From positions 1-49,782 of the forward strand of contig OMIC01000012.1 in NCBI GenBank assembly GCA_900298995.1: 49,782 nucleotides of DNA, written 5' to 3'. Below, one piece after another: positions 7,814 to 18,887 of the stretch. How positions within the stretch are numbered: position 1 is the first letter of the stretch; each line of letters opens with the position of its first letter. The notes below the pieces were generated by a model. It saw only the letters and a program-made list of their open reading frames with translations, was not told the origin of the DNA and did not search any database. Made by a program: the position numbers and the translations under genes. The stretch is from Hyphomicrobiaceae bacterium. GTDB lineage: Bacteria > Pseudomonadota > Alphaproteobacteria > Rhizobiales > Aestuariivirgaceae.

Positions 7814-8890
7814 GTGGATGCGGCCAGCAGGCCGGGCCCCAACCGGCCCCGGCGGAAGTCAGCAGCAGGCGGGCGCTTTTCCCGCCGGCCATCCAACCCG
7901 AGGGATCTGCCTCCGGGGGACCTCTATGGCGCGCTTGACCTCGGGACCAACAATTGCCGGTTGCTGATCGCCGCGCCAGACAACCACGGGTTTGCAGTCG
8001 TGGATGCCTTTTCCCGTATCGTCCGGTTGGGCGAAAGGCTGGCCCAGACCGGACGGCTCAGCGACGAGGCCATGGAGCGTACCATCGTGGCGTTGCGGGT
8101 CTGCGCCAACAAACTTCGCTGGCGGAAGGTCAAGCGGGTGCGACTGGTGGCAACCGAGGCCTGCAGGCTGGCTTCCAATGGCCCGGCCTTCATCGCGCGG
8201 GTCGGGAGAGAAACGGGGCTCGACCTCGAGATCATTGACCGTGAGACCGAGGCCGTGCTTGCCGCCGTGGGCGCCGAACCCCTCGTTGATCGCGATGCCG
8301 AGACGGCGCTCGTCTTCGACATTGGCGGCGGGTCAACCGAGATGCTGTGGATGCGCCGGGCGGGGACGAGGTTCGAGACAGTCGCCTGGACTTCCCTTCG
8401 CGCGGGGGTGGTAACGATTTCGGAGCAATTTGGCGGAGGCGTTGATGTCACGCCGCAGTCCTTCGCGGCGATGCGCGCCCATCTCAGGCCGATGCTGCAG
8501 GAGTTTGCGCAAAGGGTTGCGGAGCTGACCGGCACGCCGGCGCCCGTTCCCTCGCACCTGCTGGGCACATCCGGTACTGTCACCACCATCGCGGGCGTGC
8601 AACTCGGTCTTGCCCGCTATGACCGGTCGCGCGTCGACGGCTGCTGGCTCGACAGCACGGAGACCGGTGCTGTCACCCAGCGGCTGCTGGATCTGTCCTA
8701 TGCACAGCGCGCCGCCAACCCCTGTATCGGGCGGGAGCGGGCCGATCTGGTGCTGGCCGGCTGCGCCATTCTCGAAGAAATCCGCCTGGCCTTTCCAGCC
8801 CAGCGCATCCGCGTCGCCGACCGTGGCCTGCGCGAGGGAATTCTCACCATGCTGATGAAGGAAGACGGCGCCTATGGGAGGACGCCATGA
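7814..8890 (+). CDS. Ppx/GppA family phosphatase
   Basis: A 358-residue member of the exopolyphosphatase/guanosine-pentaphosphatase family in the ASKHA fold. Phosphate-1 motif DLGTNNCRLLIA, the phosphate-2 loop FDIGGGSTEM and the adenosine-type segment GTSGTVTTIAGVQLG are clear. These enzymes remove terminal phosphate from polyphosphate or pppGpp. It lacks the C-terminal domains of the roughly 500-residue E. coli enzymes, so it is the short form and its substrate cannot be assigned. I favour the GTG at 7814 (GAAAGG about 6 nt upstream); a GTG at 7799 is also open. The first 40 residues are Pro/Arg-rich and not conserved-looking. The stop overlaps the start of rlmE by 4 nt, indicating co-translation. 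Confidence 0.86.
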   Translation: MDAASRPGPNRPRRKSAAGGRFSRRPSNPRDLPPGDLYGALDLGTNNCRLLIAAPDNHGFAVVDAFSRIVRLGERLAQTGRLSDEAMERTIVALRVCANKLRWRKVKRVRLVATEACRLASNGPAFIARVGRETGLDLEIIDRETEAVLAAVGAEPLVDRDAETALVFDIGGGSTEMLWMRRAGTRFETVAWTSLRAGVVTISEQFGGGVDVTPQSFAAMRAHLRPMLQEFAQRVAELTGTPAPVPSHLLGTSGTVTTIAGVQLGLARYDRSRVDGCWLDSTETGAVTQRLLDLSYAQRAANPCIGRERADLVLAGCAILEEIRLAFPAQRIRVADRGLREGILTMLMKEDGAYGRTP

Positions 8891-9594
8891 GCAGACCCGG
8901 CAGCGGCAAGAAACCGGGCACGCGTCTCAAGGTCCGGGTGAAGACCGGCAAGGGCCGCACAGTCTCGCAGAAGATCTGGCTGGAGCGCCAGCTGAACGAT
9001 CCCTATGTGCAGGAGGCGAAGAAGCAGGGCTATCGCTCACGCGCGGCGTTCAAGCTGATCGAGATCGATGACAAGTACCGCTTCCTGAAGCCAGGTGGCC
9101 GCATCATCGATCTGGGGGCTGCACCCGGCGGCTGGAGCCAGGTGGCGGTGAAGCGCGTCAAGGCGGAGGAGGGGCGCGGCAAGGTGATTGCCATCGACAT
9201 GCATGGCATGGACCCCATTCCGTCGGTAACGATCTTCAAGAAGGACTTTCTCGAAGAAGACGCCCCGGCAATGCTGATCGAGGCCCTCGGCGGGGAAAAG
9301 GCCGATTGCGTTCTCTCGGACATGGCCGCGCATGCGACGGGTCACCGCCAGACCGATCACATCAACATCATGGCGCTGGCCGAAGCTGGCTATGACTTCG
9401 CAAAGCTGGTGCTGCGGCCCGGAGGCACCTATCTCGCCAAGGTCCTGCGCGGCGGCACCGAAGGCGAAATGCTCAAGCTGATGAAGAAGGACTTTGCCAC
9501 CGTGCGTCATGTGAAGCCGATGGCCAGCCGCGACGACTCAGCGGAACTCTTCGTGCTGGCGATGGGCTTCAGGGGCGGGTCTTCGGTTCACTGA
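8887..9594 (+). CDS. rlmE: 23S rRNA (uridine-2'-O-)-methyltransferase RlmE (FtsJ/RrmJ)
   Basis: 235 residues; transfers methyl from S-adenosylmethionine to the 2'-OH of the A-loop uridine (U2552 in E. coli) during 50S maturation. An N-terminal basic region ([20 protein letters not shown]) precedes the Rossmann methyltransferase core. The SAM loop is [11 protein letters not shown]. The catalytic K-D-K-E set is visible as Lys in [10 protein letters not shown], Asp in [12 protein letters not shown], Lys in YLAKVLRGG and Glu in SAELFVLA. The start ATG overlaps the ppx-like stop (ATGA). The 3' end overlaps the convergent cysA gene by 7 nt. Confidence 0.95.
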   Translation: MSRPGSGKKPGTRLKVRVKTGKGRTVSQKIWLERQLNDPYVQEAKKQGYRSRAAFKLIEIDDKYRFLKPGGRIIDLGAAPGGWSQVAVKRVKAEEGRGKVIAIDMHGMDPIPSVTIFKKDFLEEDAPAMLIEALGGEKADCVLSDMAAHATGHRQTDHINIMALAEAGYDFAKLVLRPGGTYLAKVLRGGTEGEMLKLMKKDFATVRHVKPMASRDDSAELFVLAMGFRGGSSVH

Positions 9595-10373
9595 ACCGCA
9601 ACTGGTCTCAGCAATGCTTGTCGTTCCCGAGGTGATGCGGCCATCGATATCCCCTCGATGAAGCCCGATATGAATGGAGTGGCTGGCGTGGCAAGGATCT
9701 CAGCCGCAGTTCCTACCTGTTCGATGACGCCATTGTTAAGGATGGCGATCCGGTCAGCGAGTTCGAAGGCCTCGTCCTGATCATGGGTGACAAAGAGCGT
9801 GGTATGACCGGTACGCCTGTGCAGGTCCTTCAGCCATTTGCGCAAATCTTTCCGTACCCGTGCATCGAGCGCGCCGAAGGGTTCATCCAGAAGTAGCACC
9901 CGTGGTTCGATGGCAAGTGCGCGCGCCAGCGCGACACGCTGGCGCTGCCCGCCGGAGAGCTGAGCAGGATAGCGGTTCTCAAGTCCGTCCAGTTGTACCA
10001 ACCGCATGAGTTCCAGAACCTTTGCCTTGATGGAGGCCTCGGAGGGCCGGGTCGAGCGCGGGCGCGCCCGGAGGCCAAAGGCGATGTTGCCAAACACAGT
10101 CATGTGCCTGAACAGAGCATAGTGCTGGAAAACAAAGCCGATGCGGCGTTCACGCAGGGAAAGACCATTTGCGTCGAGATCGCCGAAGAACACATTGCCG
10201 GAATCGGGCCGTTCCAGCCCGGCGACGGCCCTCAGCAGCGTCGTCTTACCGGAACCCGAGGGCCCGAGGAGGGCGACCAGTTCGCCTGCCGCGATATTGA
10301 GTGTGACGCCCTTCAATGCAGGGTAGCGGCCATAGGATTTTTCGACATCTCTCACGCGCACGGGAACGGACAT
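9588..10373 (-). CDS. cysA: Sulfate/thiosulfate ABC transporter ATP-binding protein CysA (short form)
   Basis: 261 residues; energises sulfate or thiosulfate import. The start at 10373 is supported by AAGGAG 7 nt upstream. Walker A is [11 protein letters not shown], the Q-loop [14 protein letters not shown], the signature [15 protein letters not shown], Walker [17 protein letters not shown] and the H-loop [14 protein letters not shown]. The protein ends shortly after the ATPase fold and lacks the C-terminal TOBE-type regulatory domain that brings E. coli CysA to 365 residues. It is the last gene of the operon and lies 17 nt after cysW. Order and homology of the whole operon make the sulfate assignment strong. 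Confidence 0.93.
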   Translation of the reverse strand: MSVPVRVRDVEKSYGRYPALKGVTLNIAAGELVALLGPSGSGKTTLLRAVAGLERPDSGNVFFGDLDANGLSLRERRIGFVFQHYALFRHMTVFGNIAFGLRARPRSTRPSEASIKAKVLELMRLVQLDGLENRYPAQLSGGQRQRVALARALAIEPRVLLLDEPFGALDARVRKDLRKWLKDLHRRTGHTTLFVTHDQDEAFELADRIAILNNGVIEQVGTAAEILATPATPFISGFIEGISMAASPRERQALLRPVAVQ

Positions 10374-10390
10374 GTTGGTCTCCTTGGCAG

Positions 10391-11263
10391 TCAGTGGCGG
10401 CGGCAGGCAGCAAGTTCGCCCGCGAACATCCATTCGAGAGCGCTCTTGGCAACGAGGGTCAGGAGGGCGAGTGCCGCCAGCAGCGCTGCGACAGCGAAGG
10501 CTCCAACGAAATTGTACTCGTTGTAGAGGATCTCGATCTGGAGCGGCATGGTGTTGGTCAATCCGCGGATGTGCCCGGAAACCACCGAGACCGCGCCGAA
10601 CTCACCCATGGCGCGGGCATTGCATAGCAGAACGCCATAGAGCAGCGCCCATTTAACATTGGGCAGCATGACCCGAAAGAACGTGTACCACCCGGACGCA
10701 CCGAGAGTGAGGGCAGCCTCTTCTTCCGAGGTTCCCTGCGACTGCATGAGCGGTATCAACTCGCGCGCCACGAAGGGAAAGGTGACGAGGATCGTGGCCA
10801 AAACAATACCGGGGACTGCAAAAATTATCTCTATTCCGTGACTGGAAAGCCAGGGACCCAGCCAGCCATGTGCGCCGAAGAGCAGGACATAGACAACCCC
10901 AGAAATCACGGGTGAGATCGAGAACGGAAGGTCGATCAGCGTCAGCAGCAGGTTCTTGCCACGAAACTCGAACTTGGCAATGGCCCAGGATGCGGCAAGC
11001 CCGATGACGGCATTGACCGGTACTGCGATGGCCGCGACAAGCAGAGTGAGCCGAATGGCCGAGCGCGTGTCTGGGTCCTGGAAGCTTTCAAGGATGGGCG
11101 TCCACCCCTTGCGCGTTGCCTCCACGAACACCGTGAGAAGGGGAAGGAACAGGATGGTGCCCAGGAACAGTCCGGCTATTCCGATCAGCAGGATCCGGGT
11201 CAGCAAAGTTTCGCTGGTCGCCCGCTTGGGCGCATGGCTGAGTGGAAGCAAGCGGTCAGACAT
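10391..11263 (-). CDS. cysW: Sulfate ABC transporter permease CysW
   Basis: 290-residue inner-membrane permease with about six membrane segments. The cytoplasmic coupling (EAA) loop [20 protein letters not shown] contacts CysA. Its start overlaps the cysT stop by 8 nt; an ATG two codons earlier (11269) is equally possible. It pairs with CysT to form the channel. The N-terminus ([20 protein letters not shown]) is cytoplasmic. Confidence 0.94.
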   Translation of the reverse strand: MSDRLLPLSHAPKRATSETLLTRILLIGIAGLFLGTILFLPLLTVFVEATRKGWTPILESFQDPDTRSAIRLTLLVAAIAVPVNAVIGLAASWAIAKFEFRGKNLLLTLIDLPFSISPVISGVVYVLLFGAHGWLGPWLSSHGIEIIFAVPGIVLATILVTFPFVARELIPLMQSQGTSEEEAALTLGASGWYTFFRVMLPNVKWALLYGVLLCNARAMGEFGAVSVVSGHIRGLTNTMPLQIEILYNEYNFVGAFAVAALLAALALLTLVAKSALEWMFAGELAACRRH

Positions 11264-12101
11264 TGCCATGTTTGGCTCGGCTCCAGGATTGCAGGGCGTT
11301 GATCACGAAAAGCATGGCGAATGAGATGACGAGCATGACGGTGGCGATCACTGTGGCGCCGCCATAATCGAATTCCTCAAGCTTGATCACGATGAGGAGC
11401 GGTGCAATCTCCGACACTTCAGGAATATTTCCGGCGATGAAGATCACGGAGCCATATTCGCCCACACCACGTGCGAAGGCGAGCGCGAAGCCGGTGAGGA
11501 GCGCGGGGTAGACATGAGGCAGAACTACCTGGAACACCGTGCGTGCGCGCGATGCGCCCAGCAGCGCGGCAGCCTCTTCGATGTCCTGCTCGACTTCTTC
11601 CAGCACGGGTTGCACGGTTCGCACCACGAAGGGCAGACCGATGAAGATGAGAGCGATTGTGATACCCACGGGAGTGTATGCAACCTTGAAGCCCATGGAT
11701 TGCGCAATTGCGCCAATGGGCCCGTTGGGCGCATAGATTGCGGTCATGGCTATACCTGCGACTGCAGTTGGCAATGCGAAGGGCAGATCAACCGCCGAGT
11801 CGATGATCCGGCGACCGGGGAAGCGGTAGCGCACCAGAACCCACGCGATGAGCAGTCCAAAGACCGAATTGATCACAGCTGCTGCCAAAGCAGTTCCGAA
11901 GGAAAGACGCAGAGCGGCCAGCGTGCGTGACTCGAGCGCGACCTCGAGGAACGCCTGAGGCCCAATCGAGGCTGCCCGCAGCACGAGGGCCGCGAGCGGG
12001 ATCAATACGATCAGGCTCAGGGCGGCAAGCGTGAGGCCGAGCGCCAACCCGAAGCCCGGGATGACGCTCGGTTGCCGCAGGGAGGACGGCAAGCTGTCCA
12101 T
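11256..12101 (-). CDS. cysT: Sulfate ABC transporter permease CysT (CysU)
   Basis: 281-residue permease with about six membrane helices. The first is LALGLTLAALSLIVLIPLAA, and an EAA loop IEEAAALLGASRARTVFQVV is present. It begins 2 nt after the binding-protein stop and its 3' end overlaps cysW, so translation is coupled. DLPFALPTAVAGI matches the CysT family pattern. It forms the membrane heterodimer with CysW. Confidence 0.94.
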   Translation of the reverse strand: MDSLPSSLRQPSVIPGFGLALGLTLAALSLIVLIPLAALVLRAASIGPQAFLEVALESRTLAALRLSFGTALAAAVINSVFGLLIAWVLVRYRFPGRRIIDSAVDLPFALPTAVAGIAMTAIYAPNGPIGAIAQSMGFKVAYTPVGITIALIFIGLPFVVRTVQPVLEEVEQDIEEAAALLGASRARTVFQVVLPHVYPALLTGFALAFARGVGEYGSVIFIAGNIPEVSEIAPLLIVIKLEEFDYGGATVIATVMLVISFAMLFVINALQSWSRAKHGNV

Positions 12102-12103
12102 CG

Positions 12104-13126
12104 TCAGTTGGTCGGCTTGTAGATCTGGTCAAAGAAAGCGCCATCGGCGAAATGCGTTTTCTGAGCTTTTGCCCAGCCACCGAAGTCCTTGTCGATCGAC
12201 ACGAGGTCAAGCTTCGGGAAGCGGGCAATATCTGCGGGGTCGGCGGCGGACGGATCGACGGGACGGAAGAAATGCCGGGCAGCAAGTCTCTGGCCGGTGG
12301 GTGAATAAAGGAACTGGAGATAGGCCTGCGCGGCCTCAAGGTTCGACTTGGCTTTGGCATTTCCTTCGACCACGGCGACGGGAGGTTCGGCCAGGATTGA
12401 GAGCGATGGCGCGATGATCTCGAAGTTGTCAGCACCGAATTCCTGCTGGATGAGGAAGGCTTCATTTTCCCAGCTTATCAGCACGTCGCCGATCCCGCGC
12501 TGGGCAAAGGTGGTGGTAGAGCCGCGCGCTCCGGTATCGAGTACGGGCACATTGCGGTACAGGTCGCCGATCCAGGTCTTGATCTTGGCTTCGTCGCCGT
12601 TGAGCGCCTTCGTGGCATAGGCCCACGCCGCGAGGTAGTTCCAGCGAGCGCCGCCAGAGGTCTTCGGGTTGGGCGTGATGACCTGCACGCCCTCTTTCAC
12701 CAGATCGCTCCACTCATGGATGGCCTTTGGATTGCCCTTTCGCACGATGAATACGATGGTAGAGGTGTATGGGGCTGAATTGTTGGGAAGCTTGGTTGCC
12801 CAGTCCTTGGGGAGCTTGTCGGTTTTTGCGGCGATCTGGTCGATGTCGCCAGCGAGAGCCAGGGTCACGACATCTGCATCGAGACCGTCGATAACTGCGC
12901 GAGCCTGCTTGCCCGATCCGCCATGCGACTGGTTGATGGAAATGGCCTCGCCGGTCCTTGCCTTCCAGTCGGCAGCGAGTGCCTCGTTGAATTCCTTGTA
13001 GAACTCCCGGGTTGGATCGTAGCTGACGTTCAGCAGGACCTTGTCGGCCCGGGACGTGCTGGCCGAAAGAGCGATGGACAGGGCTGCAGCCGTCAGGAAC
13101 AGCGAGCGGCGGGTCTGGATTAGCAT
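12104..13126 (-). CDS. Sulfate-binding periplasmic protein (Sbp/CysP)
   Basis: 340-residue substrate-binding protein that captures sulfate or thiosulfate in the periplasm. The start at 13126 has GGAG about 9 nt upstream, and gives a typical signal peptide (basic MLIQTRRS, hydrophobic core, cleavage after STSRA). The mature protein begins [20 protein letters not shown]. It carries the family ligand segment [12 protein letters not shown] and the late SWENEAFLI motif. First gene of the sulfate operon. Sbp and CysP cannot be separated by eye, so no symbol is given. Confidence 0.93.
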   Translation of the reverse strand: MLIQTRRSLFLTAAALSIALSASTSRADKVLLNVSYDPTREFYKEFNEALAADWKARTGEAISINQSHGGSGKQARAVIDGLDADVVTLALAGDIDQIAAKTDKLPKDWATKLPNNSAPYTSTIVFIVRKGNPKAIHEWSDLVKEGVQVITPNPKTSGGARWNYLAAWAYATKALNGDEAKIKTWIGDLYRNVPVLDTGARGSTTTFAQRGIGDVLISWENEAFLIQQEFGADNFEIIAPSLSILAEPPVAVVEGNAKAKSNLEAAQAYLQFLYSPTGQRLAARHFFRPVDPSAADPADIARFPKLDLVSIDKDFGGWAKAQKTHFADGAFFDQIYKPTN

Positions 13127-13158
13127 CGGTAAATCTCCGTTTGTTTTTGTAATCCTAA

Positions 13159-13189
13159 TACTATATAGAAATAGTAGTGATTCAAGCAA
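13159..13189 (-). promoter_or_regulatory. Candidate promoter and operator of the sulfate operon
   Basis: On the minus strand TTGCTT (13184-13189) is followed after 16 nt by TATATA (13162-13167), a plausible -35/-10 pair about 40 nt before the binding-protein start. The inverted repeat TACTAT-N6-ATAGTA (13159-13176) covers the -10 region, a position suited to repression. The region is strikingly A/T-rich relative to its surroundings. The adjacent Rrf2-type protein is the obvious candidate regulator; this is inference. Confidence 0.5.
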
Positions 13190-13205
13190 AAAGTGAACTG
13201 CTCAC

Positions 13206-13226
13206 CTAGGAACCTACGTCACCTAG
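13206..13226. promoter_or_regulatory. Inverted repeat upstream of the sulfate promoter
   Basis: CTAGG-N11-CCTAG lies between the rrf2-type stop and the candidate -35 box. The 11-nt spacing puts the half-sites one and a half helical turns apart centre to centre. It could bind an activator such as a CysB-like LysR protein or the Rrf2 protein. It could also merely be chance. Confidence 0.3.
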
Positions 13227-13231
13227 TGAAA

Positions 13232-13699
13232 TCAATCGCTTAGAAGGAGGCTGGCAACAGCTTCAGGACTCGCCGTCTTCTCCGATGTCATGGACATGAC
13301 TTCTGCGAGCGTAGTGGTTTCAAGTGCCGACAGATAGAGCGCATAGGCCTTCGCGAAGGCCGCCCGAAGTTCACAATGTGCCTCGTCACGGCAGTCCTCG
13401 CAGCGTCGGTAGGCGGTTCGGGACAGGCAGGGCAGTGGAGCGATCGGGCCATCGACCGATCGCAACAGCGGACCAATCGCTATGGTATCTGCGGGTTTCA
13501 ACAGCTCGTAACCGCCATCCCGGCCACGTCTGCTGGTTATGTATCCAGCCGCCTTGAGTGCCAGCAGGATCTGTTCCAGGAATTTCCGCGGCAACTTCTC
13601 CTGCTCGCAGAGTTGGCGGATCTGCAGACCCTCACCCGGCCTCGCCCGGGCAAGGGCGACGATCGCCTTGAAGGCATAGCGGGCGCGTTGTGAAATCAT
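13232..13699 (-). CDS. Rrf2-family transcriptional regulator next to the sulfate operon
   Basis: 155 residues from the ATG at 13699; an ATG at 13732 is less likely because MISQRARYAF is the normal Rrf2 start. The N-terminal winged helix includes QIRQLCEQEKLPRKFLEQIL and the wing GYITSRRGRDGGYELLKPAD. The centre has four cysteines in the pattern C-x8-C-x2-C-x5-C (CLSRTAYRRCEDCRDEAHC), like the Fe-S ligands of IscR or NsrR. The location directly before cysP-T-W-A suggests control of sulfur assimilation, as CymR does in Firmicutes. Whether it binds a cluster or cysteine-synthase-type partners cannot be told. Confidence 0.88.
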   Translation of the reverse strand: MISQRARYAFKAIVALARARPGEGLQIRQLCEQEKLPRKFLEQILLALKAAGYITSRRGRDGGYELLKPADTIAIGPLLRSVDGPIAPLPCLSRTAYRRCEDCRDEAHCELRAAFAKAYALYLSALETTTLAEVMSMTSEKTASPEAVASLLLSD

Positions 13700-13713
13700 G
13701 CAGACAGATTTAG

Positions 13714-15303
<1,590 letters not shown>

Positions 15304-15313
15304 ATCTTCGAGA

Positions 15314-15739
15314 ATGACTCCTATCCAGTTGCTTTTGATTCCTGCCTTCGCGCATGTGGCCTGGATCATGATGCTGGGCCGTCGCGTGGGTCGCGCCCGC
15401 TTTCGTGCCGTGCGCGAGGGCCGGGCCCGGATCGAGGACATTGCGCTCGACAACACCCGCTGGCCGGATGATGTCAGGAAGCTTGCAAACAATTATGACA
15501 ATCAGTTCCAGCTGCCGGTGTTGTTCTATGCGGTCTTGCCGCTGCTCATCGTCACGCAGACCGTGGACGTGACTGCGGTCGTGCTTGCCTGGGCTTTCGT
15601 TGCGGCCCGGATCGTCCACAGCCTGATCCACACTGGCAGCAATAAAGTCATCCGGCGGTTCTATGCATTTCTCGCGAGCTTCATTGCCGTTGCCGCACTG
15701 TGGGCGTGGTTTGCGCTCCGGCTCTATGTGACCGGCTAG
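15314..15739 (+). CDS. MAPEG family membrane protein
   Basis: 141 residues from the ATG at 15314, 10 nt after guaB. About four membrane helices. The family loop between helices 1 and 2, ANNYDNQFQLPVLFYA, matches the MAPEG signature, and the later ARIVHSLIHTGSNKV is also typical. Eukaryotic MAPEG members are glutathione-dependent enzymes; bacterial ones are mostly uncharacterised. The gene sits 3 nt before rsmB and is probably co-transcribed with guaB. Confidence 0.88.
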   Translation: MTPIQLLLIPAFAHVAWIMMLGRRVGRARFRAVREGRARIEDIALDNTRWPDDVRKLANNYDNQFQLPVLFYAVLPLLIVTQTVDVTAVVLAWAFVAARIVHSLIHTGSNKVIRRFYAFLASFIAVAALWAWFALRLYVTG

Positions 15740-15742
15740 ATC

Positions 15743-17032
15743 ATGCGTCTTGCTGGCCGGGTTTCCGCTGCGATTAACATTCTGAACGAGATCTCCGCGC
15801 GTCACCGCCTAGCCTCCGAAGCGCTGAAGGACTGGGGCAAGGCGCACCGCTTTGCCGGCTCCACGGACCGCCACGCCATCGGCACACTGGTCTATGACGT
15901 ATTGCGGCGGCGCAACTCCCTCGCTTACCGCATGGGCGTGGATGCGGCCCGAGATCTGGCACTCGCCTGTCTGCGAGACGTCTGGGGAATGTCGCCGGAT
16001 GCAATTGCCGCCATGGCCGGTGAGGCGCACGGGCCCGGCGGGCTCGCGCCTGCGGAGGCTCGCGCGCTTGAGCACGACCTGCCGGGTGCACTGCCCACGC
16101 ATGTCGCAGGCGACCTGCCGGAGTGGCTTGTGCCATCCTATGAACGCGCCTTCGGATCGCGGACCGCAGCCGAGGGCGCAGCGCTGGCCCGTCGTGCCCC
16201 GATCGACCTCCGGGTGAATACGCTCAAGGCCAGTCGCCCGCAGGTACTGGACGCGCTCTCGCGTTTCGGTGCGGTGGAAGGGCCGCTCTCGCCGCTCGCC
16301 GTTCGCATCGCAGCGCCTGGCCCAGAAACTCGCAATGCGAATGTCGAGGCGGAACCCGCCCATGGGCTTGGCTGGTACGAGGTGCAGGACGCCGGTTCGC
16401 AGGTGGCGGCGCTCTTGTCGGGCGTCGAGCCCGGCATGGCGGTGGCGGATATCTGCGCAGGCGCGGGCGGCAAGACGCTGGCGCTGGCCGCAATGATGAA
16501 GAACGGGGGCCGGCTCATCGCCCACGACCTTGACCGCTTCCGGCTGCGCCCGATCTTCGAGCGACTGACGAGGGCCGGGGTGAGCAATTGCGAGGTCATT
16601 TCGGCGCAGGACAATGGCAAGCTGGATTCGATGGCGCCTTTCGATTGCGTGGTGATCGACGCGCCGTGTTCAGGATCGGGCTCATGGCGGCGCAAGCCCG
16701 ACGCCAAGTGGCGGCTCACGCGAAAGCAACTCGACCAGCGCCTCAAGGACCAGGCGCTCGTTCTGGACAGGGGTGCCGGGCTCGTCAAGACCGGGGGCTC
16801 GCTGCTCTACATCACATGTTCGGTGCTGCCCGAGGAAAACGCCGACCAGATCACTGCCTTCCTGGCGCGCCACCCCGAGATGCGGGTGATGCCCTATCGC
16901 GGATCCTGGGCCAAATCCATTGGCGGTACCGCTCCGGACTCGGCGGATGGCAGTGCGGATACGCTGCTTCTGACCCCCGCGCGACATGACACCGACGGGT
17001 TCTTCATGGCGGTGATGCAAAAGGGCGGTTAG
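15743..17032 (+). CDS. rsmB: RsmB/NOP family 16S rRNA (cytosine-5) methyltransferase
   Basis: 429 residues. An N-terminal NusB-like RNA-binding region (about 1-130) is followed by the SAM-dependent Rossmann domain with ICAGAGGKTLALA. The two catalytic cysteines are in VIDAPCSGSGSWRR and in ITCSVLPEEN. By E. coli RsmB it would make m5C967 in 16S rRNA, but paralogues exist and the exact target is inferred. The 3' end is 1 nt from the convergent mntR stop. Confidence 0.87.
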   Translation: MRLAGRVSAAINILNEISARHRLASEALKDWGKAHRFAGSTDRHAIGTLVYDVLRRRNSLAYRMGVDAARDLALACLRDVWGMSPDAIAAMAGEAHGPGGLAPAEARALEHDLPGALPTHVAGDLPEWLVPSYERAFGSRTAAEGAALARRAPIDLRVNTLKASRPQVLDALSRFGAVEGPLSPLAVRIAAPGPETRNANVEAEPAHGLGWYEVQDAGSQVAALLSGVEPGMAVADICAGAGGKTLALAAMMKNGGRLIAHDLDRFRLRPIFERLTRAGVSNCEVISAQDNGKLDSMAPFDCVVIDAPCSGSGSWRRKPDAKWRLTRKQLDQRLKDQALVLDRGAGLVKTGGSLLYITCSVLPEENADQITAFLARHPEMRVMPYRGSWAKSIGGTAPDSADGSADTLLLTPARHDTDGFFMAVMQKGG

Positions 17033-17033
17033 G

Positions 17034-17477
17034 TCACCCCGTCCGGCCACGCGCCAGGAACCGTGCCATGGCGCGCAGCGTTTCCTCGCTCACATGGTGT
17101 TCGATCCCCTCAGAATCGATCCGTGCCGTTGCCTCGGTGACGCCGAGCGCGAGCAGGAACCCCTCGACGATCCTGTGTTTGCGCCGCCCACCCTCGGCCA
17201 TGCGCCAGCCCTCACCCGTGAGAAAGATGGAACGGTATGGTTCCTGGGTGACGAGGCCCGCGTCCTGCAGACGTTTCAGCGTCTTCACCACCGTGGCATT
17301 GGCAACGCCGAGCCTGAGCGCCACGTCCGAGCCGCGCGCTTCCCCCTTTTCGTCGATCAGATCGGCAATCAGTTCCACATAGTCTTCGGCCAGTTCCGAC
17401 TGGTGGTCGGCCCTGATCCGGCGGAAGGCCTGGGAACGGAGCCTTGCGGTTCCGGTTTTTCGTGCAGTCGGAGGCAT
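17034..17477 (-). CDS. mntR: Manganese-responsive transcriptional regulator MntR
   Basis: 147 residues of the DtxR/MntR family. The winged helix includes SDVALRLGVANATVVKTLKRL, and the metal-binding and dimerisation part includes EGFLLALGV and SEGIEHHVSEE. The protein lacks the SH3-like third domain, as MntR does. It is divergent from mntH with only 54 nt between the start codons, which hold two palindromes. This is the standard arrangement for Mn-dependent repression of the importer and probable autoregulation. No clear ribosome site precedes the ATG. Confidence 0.92.
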   Translation of the reverse strand: MPPTARKTGTARLRSQAFRRIRADHQSELAEDYVELIADLIDEKGEARGSDVALRLGVANATVVKTLKRLQDAGLVTQEPYRSIFLTGEGWRMAEGGRRKHRIVEGFLLALGVTEATARIDSEGIEHHVSEETLRAMARFLARGRTG

Positions 17478-17492
17478 GCGGGTTGAAATTAC

Positions 17493-17522
17493 CCTATTGA
17501 AATAGGTTTAGCCACTGCTAAA
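17493..17522. promoter_or_regulatory. Two adjacent palindromes between mntR and mntH (candidate MntR operators)
   Basis: CCTATT-GA-AATAGG (17493-17506) is immediately followed by TTTAGC-CACT-GCTAAA (17507-17522). Both are perfect palindromes. The second resembles the TTTAGC-type half-sites I associate with MntR boxes. They fill more than half of the 54-nt intergenic space, so they must overlap both promoters. Confidence 0.68.
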
Positions 17523-17531
17523 ATTTCACCC

Positions 17532-18884
17532 ATGCCGGACCATGGCGCGACATCATCAGACACACCGCCGAAAGGCTGGCGGCGGGAGGCGGGAGAACCA
17601 CCGCTGGTGGACGTGTTCCGCTCCGTGCGGGTGCCGCGCCGAGGTTCGATGTTTCGCCGGGCCATGGCCTTCGCCGGGCCTGGCTTTCTTGTGGCCGTGG
17701 GTTACATGGACCCCGGCAACTGGGCCACCTCGATCGCTGGAGGCGCACAGTTCGGCTACGCGCTGCTCGCCGTGGCGCTGATGTCGAACATCATGGCGAT
17801 CATCCTGCAATCGCTTTGCGCGCGTCTTGCCGTGGGGTCGGGGCGCGATCTGGCGCAGGCCTGCCGGGATGCCTATCCGCGTCCTGTCGCCTTTGTGCTC
17901 TGGCTGTTTGCGGAAGTTGCAATCATCGCCACCGATATTGCGGAGGTGGTGGGTACGGCCATTGGTCTCAATCTTCTGTTTGGCATACCGCTGGAACTTG
18001 GTGTCATCATCACCGCGCTGGATGTGTTCTTGATCCTGTGGCTCCAACGCCTTGGCTTTCGCTGGATCGAGGCATTCATCGTGACGCTGCTGGGCGTGAT
18101 CTTCGTCTGCTTTCTTCTGCAGATCGCCATGGCCGATCCGGACTGGGGGGCTGTCATCCGCGGCTTCGCCCCAACGATCGAAATCGTCAACAATCCGGCG
18201 ATGCTCTATCTGGCGCTTGGCATCATTGGCGCAACCGTGATGCCTCACAACCTCTATCTTCACTCCGCCATCGTCCAGACGCGTGCCTATGGTGACGGCC
18301 TTGCCGAGAAGCGCGAGGCCCTGCGCTTTGCGACCTGGGATTCAACGGCTGCGCTGATGTTCGCCCTGCTGATCAATGCCTCGATCCTCATTCTTGCCGC
18401 TGCCACCTTTCACAAGGGCGGCCACACCGGTGTGGCGGAGATCGGCGAGGCACATTCCATGCTGGCGCCACTGGTCGGCTCGCTGCTGGCGCCCAAGCTC
18501 TTCGCCATCGCCCTTCTGTGCTGCGGACTGAACTCCACCGTAACAGCAACCATGGCGGGGCAGATCGTGATGGAGGGATTTCTCGACATCCGGATACCAG
18601 CCTGGACGCGCCGCCTGATGACCCGAATCGTGGCCATCGTCCCGGCAGCGGGCGTGACCCTCTATTTCGGCGCGGAGGGAACCGGCATGCTGCTGATCCT
18701 GAGCCAGGTGGTTCTGGCCTTCCAACTCCCCTTCGCCATCGTTCCGCTGGTGATGTTCACGCGTGACCGGCGCAAGCTGGGTGCGCTGACGGCGCCGGTG
18801 TGGCTCACGGTTGTCTCAGGACTGATCGCAATCATCATCATTTCCCTCAACATGCGGCTACTCTGGGGACTGGCCCTGGATTGA
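17532..18884 (+). CDS. mntH: NRAMP family Mn2+/H+ symporter MntH
   Basis: 450-residue inner-membrane importer with about 11 helices. The metal-site motif DPGNWATS lies in helix 1 and [14 protein letters not shown]-like sequence ([16 protein letters not shown]) in helix 6, which mark true NRAMP metal transporters. The ATG at 17532 has no Shine-Dalgarno sequence, so the mRNA may be nearly leaderless or start at a later codon; the conserved part begins near residue 40. Partner of the divergent mntR. Confidence 0.94.
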   Translation: MPDHGATSSDTPPKGWRREAGEPPLVDVFRSVRVPRRGSMFRRAMAFAGPGFLVAVGYMDPGNWATSIAGGAQFGYALLAVALMSNIMAIILQSLCARLAVGSGRDLAQACRDAYPRPVAFVLWLFAEVAIIATDIAEVVGTAIGLNLLFGIPLELGVIITALDVFLILWLQRLGFRWIEAFIVTLLGVIFVCFLLQIAMADPDWGAVIRGFAPTIEIVNNPAMLYLALGIIGATVMPHNLYLHSAIVQTRAYGDGLAEKREALRFATWDSTAALMFALLINASILILAAATFHKGGHTGVAEIGEAHSMLAPLVGSLLAPKLFAIALLCCGLNSTVTATMAGQIVMEGFLDIRIPAWTRRLMTRIVAIVPAAGVTLYFGAEGTGMLLILSQVVLAFQLPFAIVPLVMFTRDRRKLGALTAPVWLTVVSGLIAIIIISLNMRLLWGLALD

Positions 18885-18887
18885 GAT

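Noticed and set aside
9588-9594. 7-nt overlap of the convergent rlmE and cysA genes
   Set aside because: Such small overlaps are common in compact genomes and need no special explanation.
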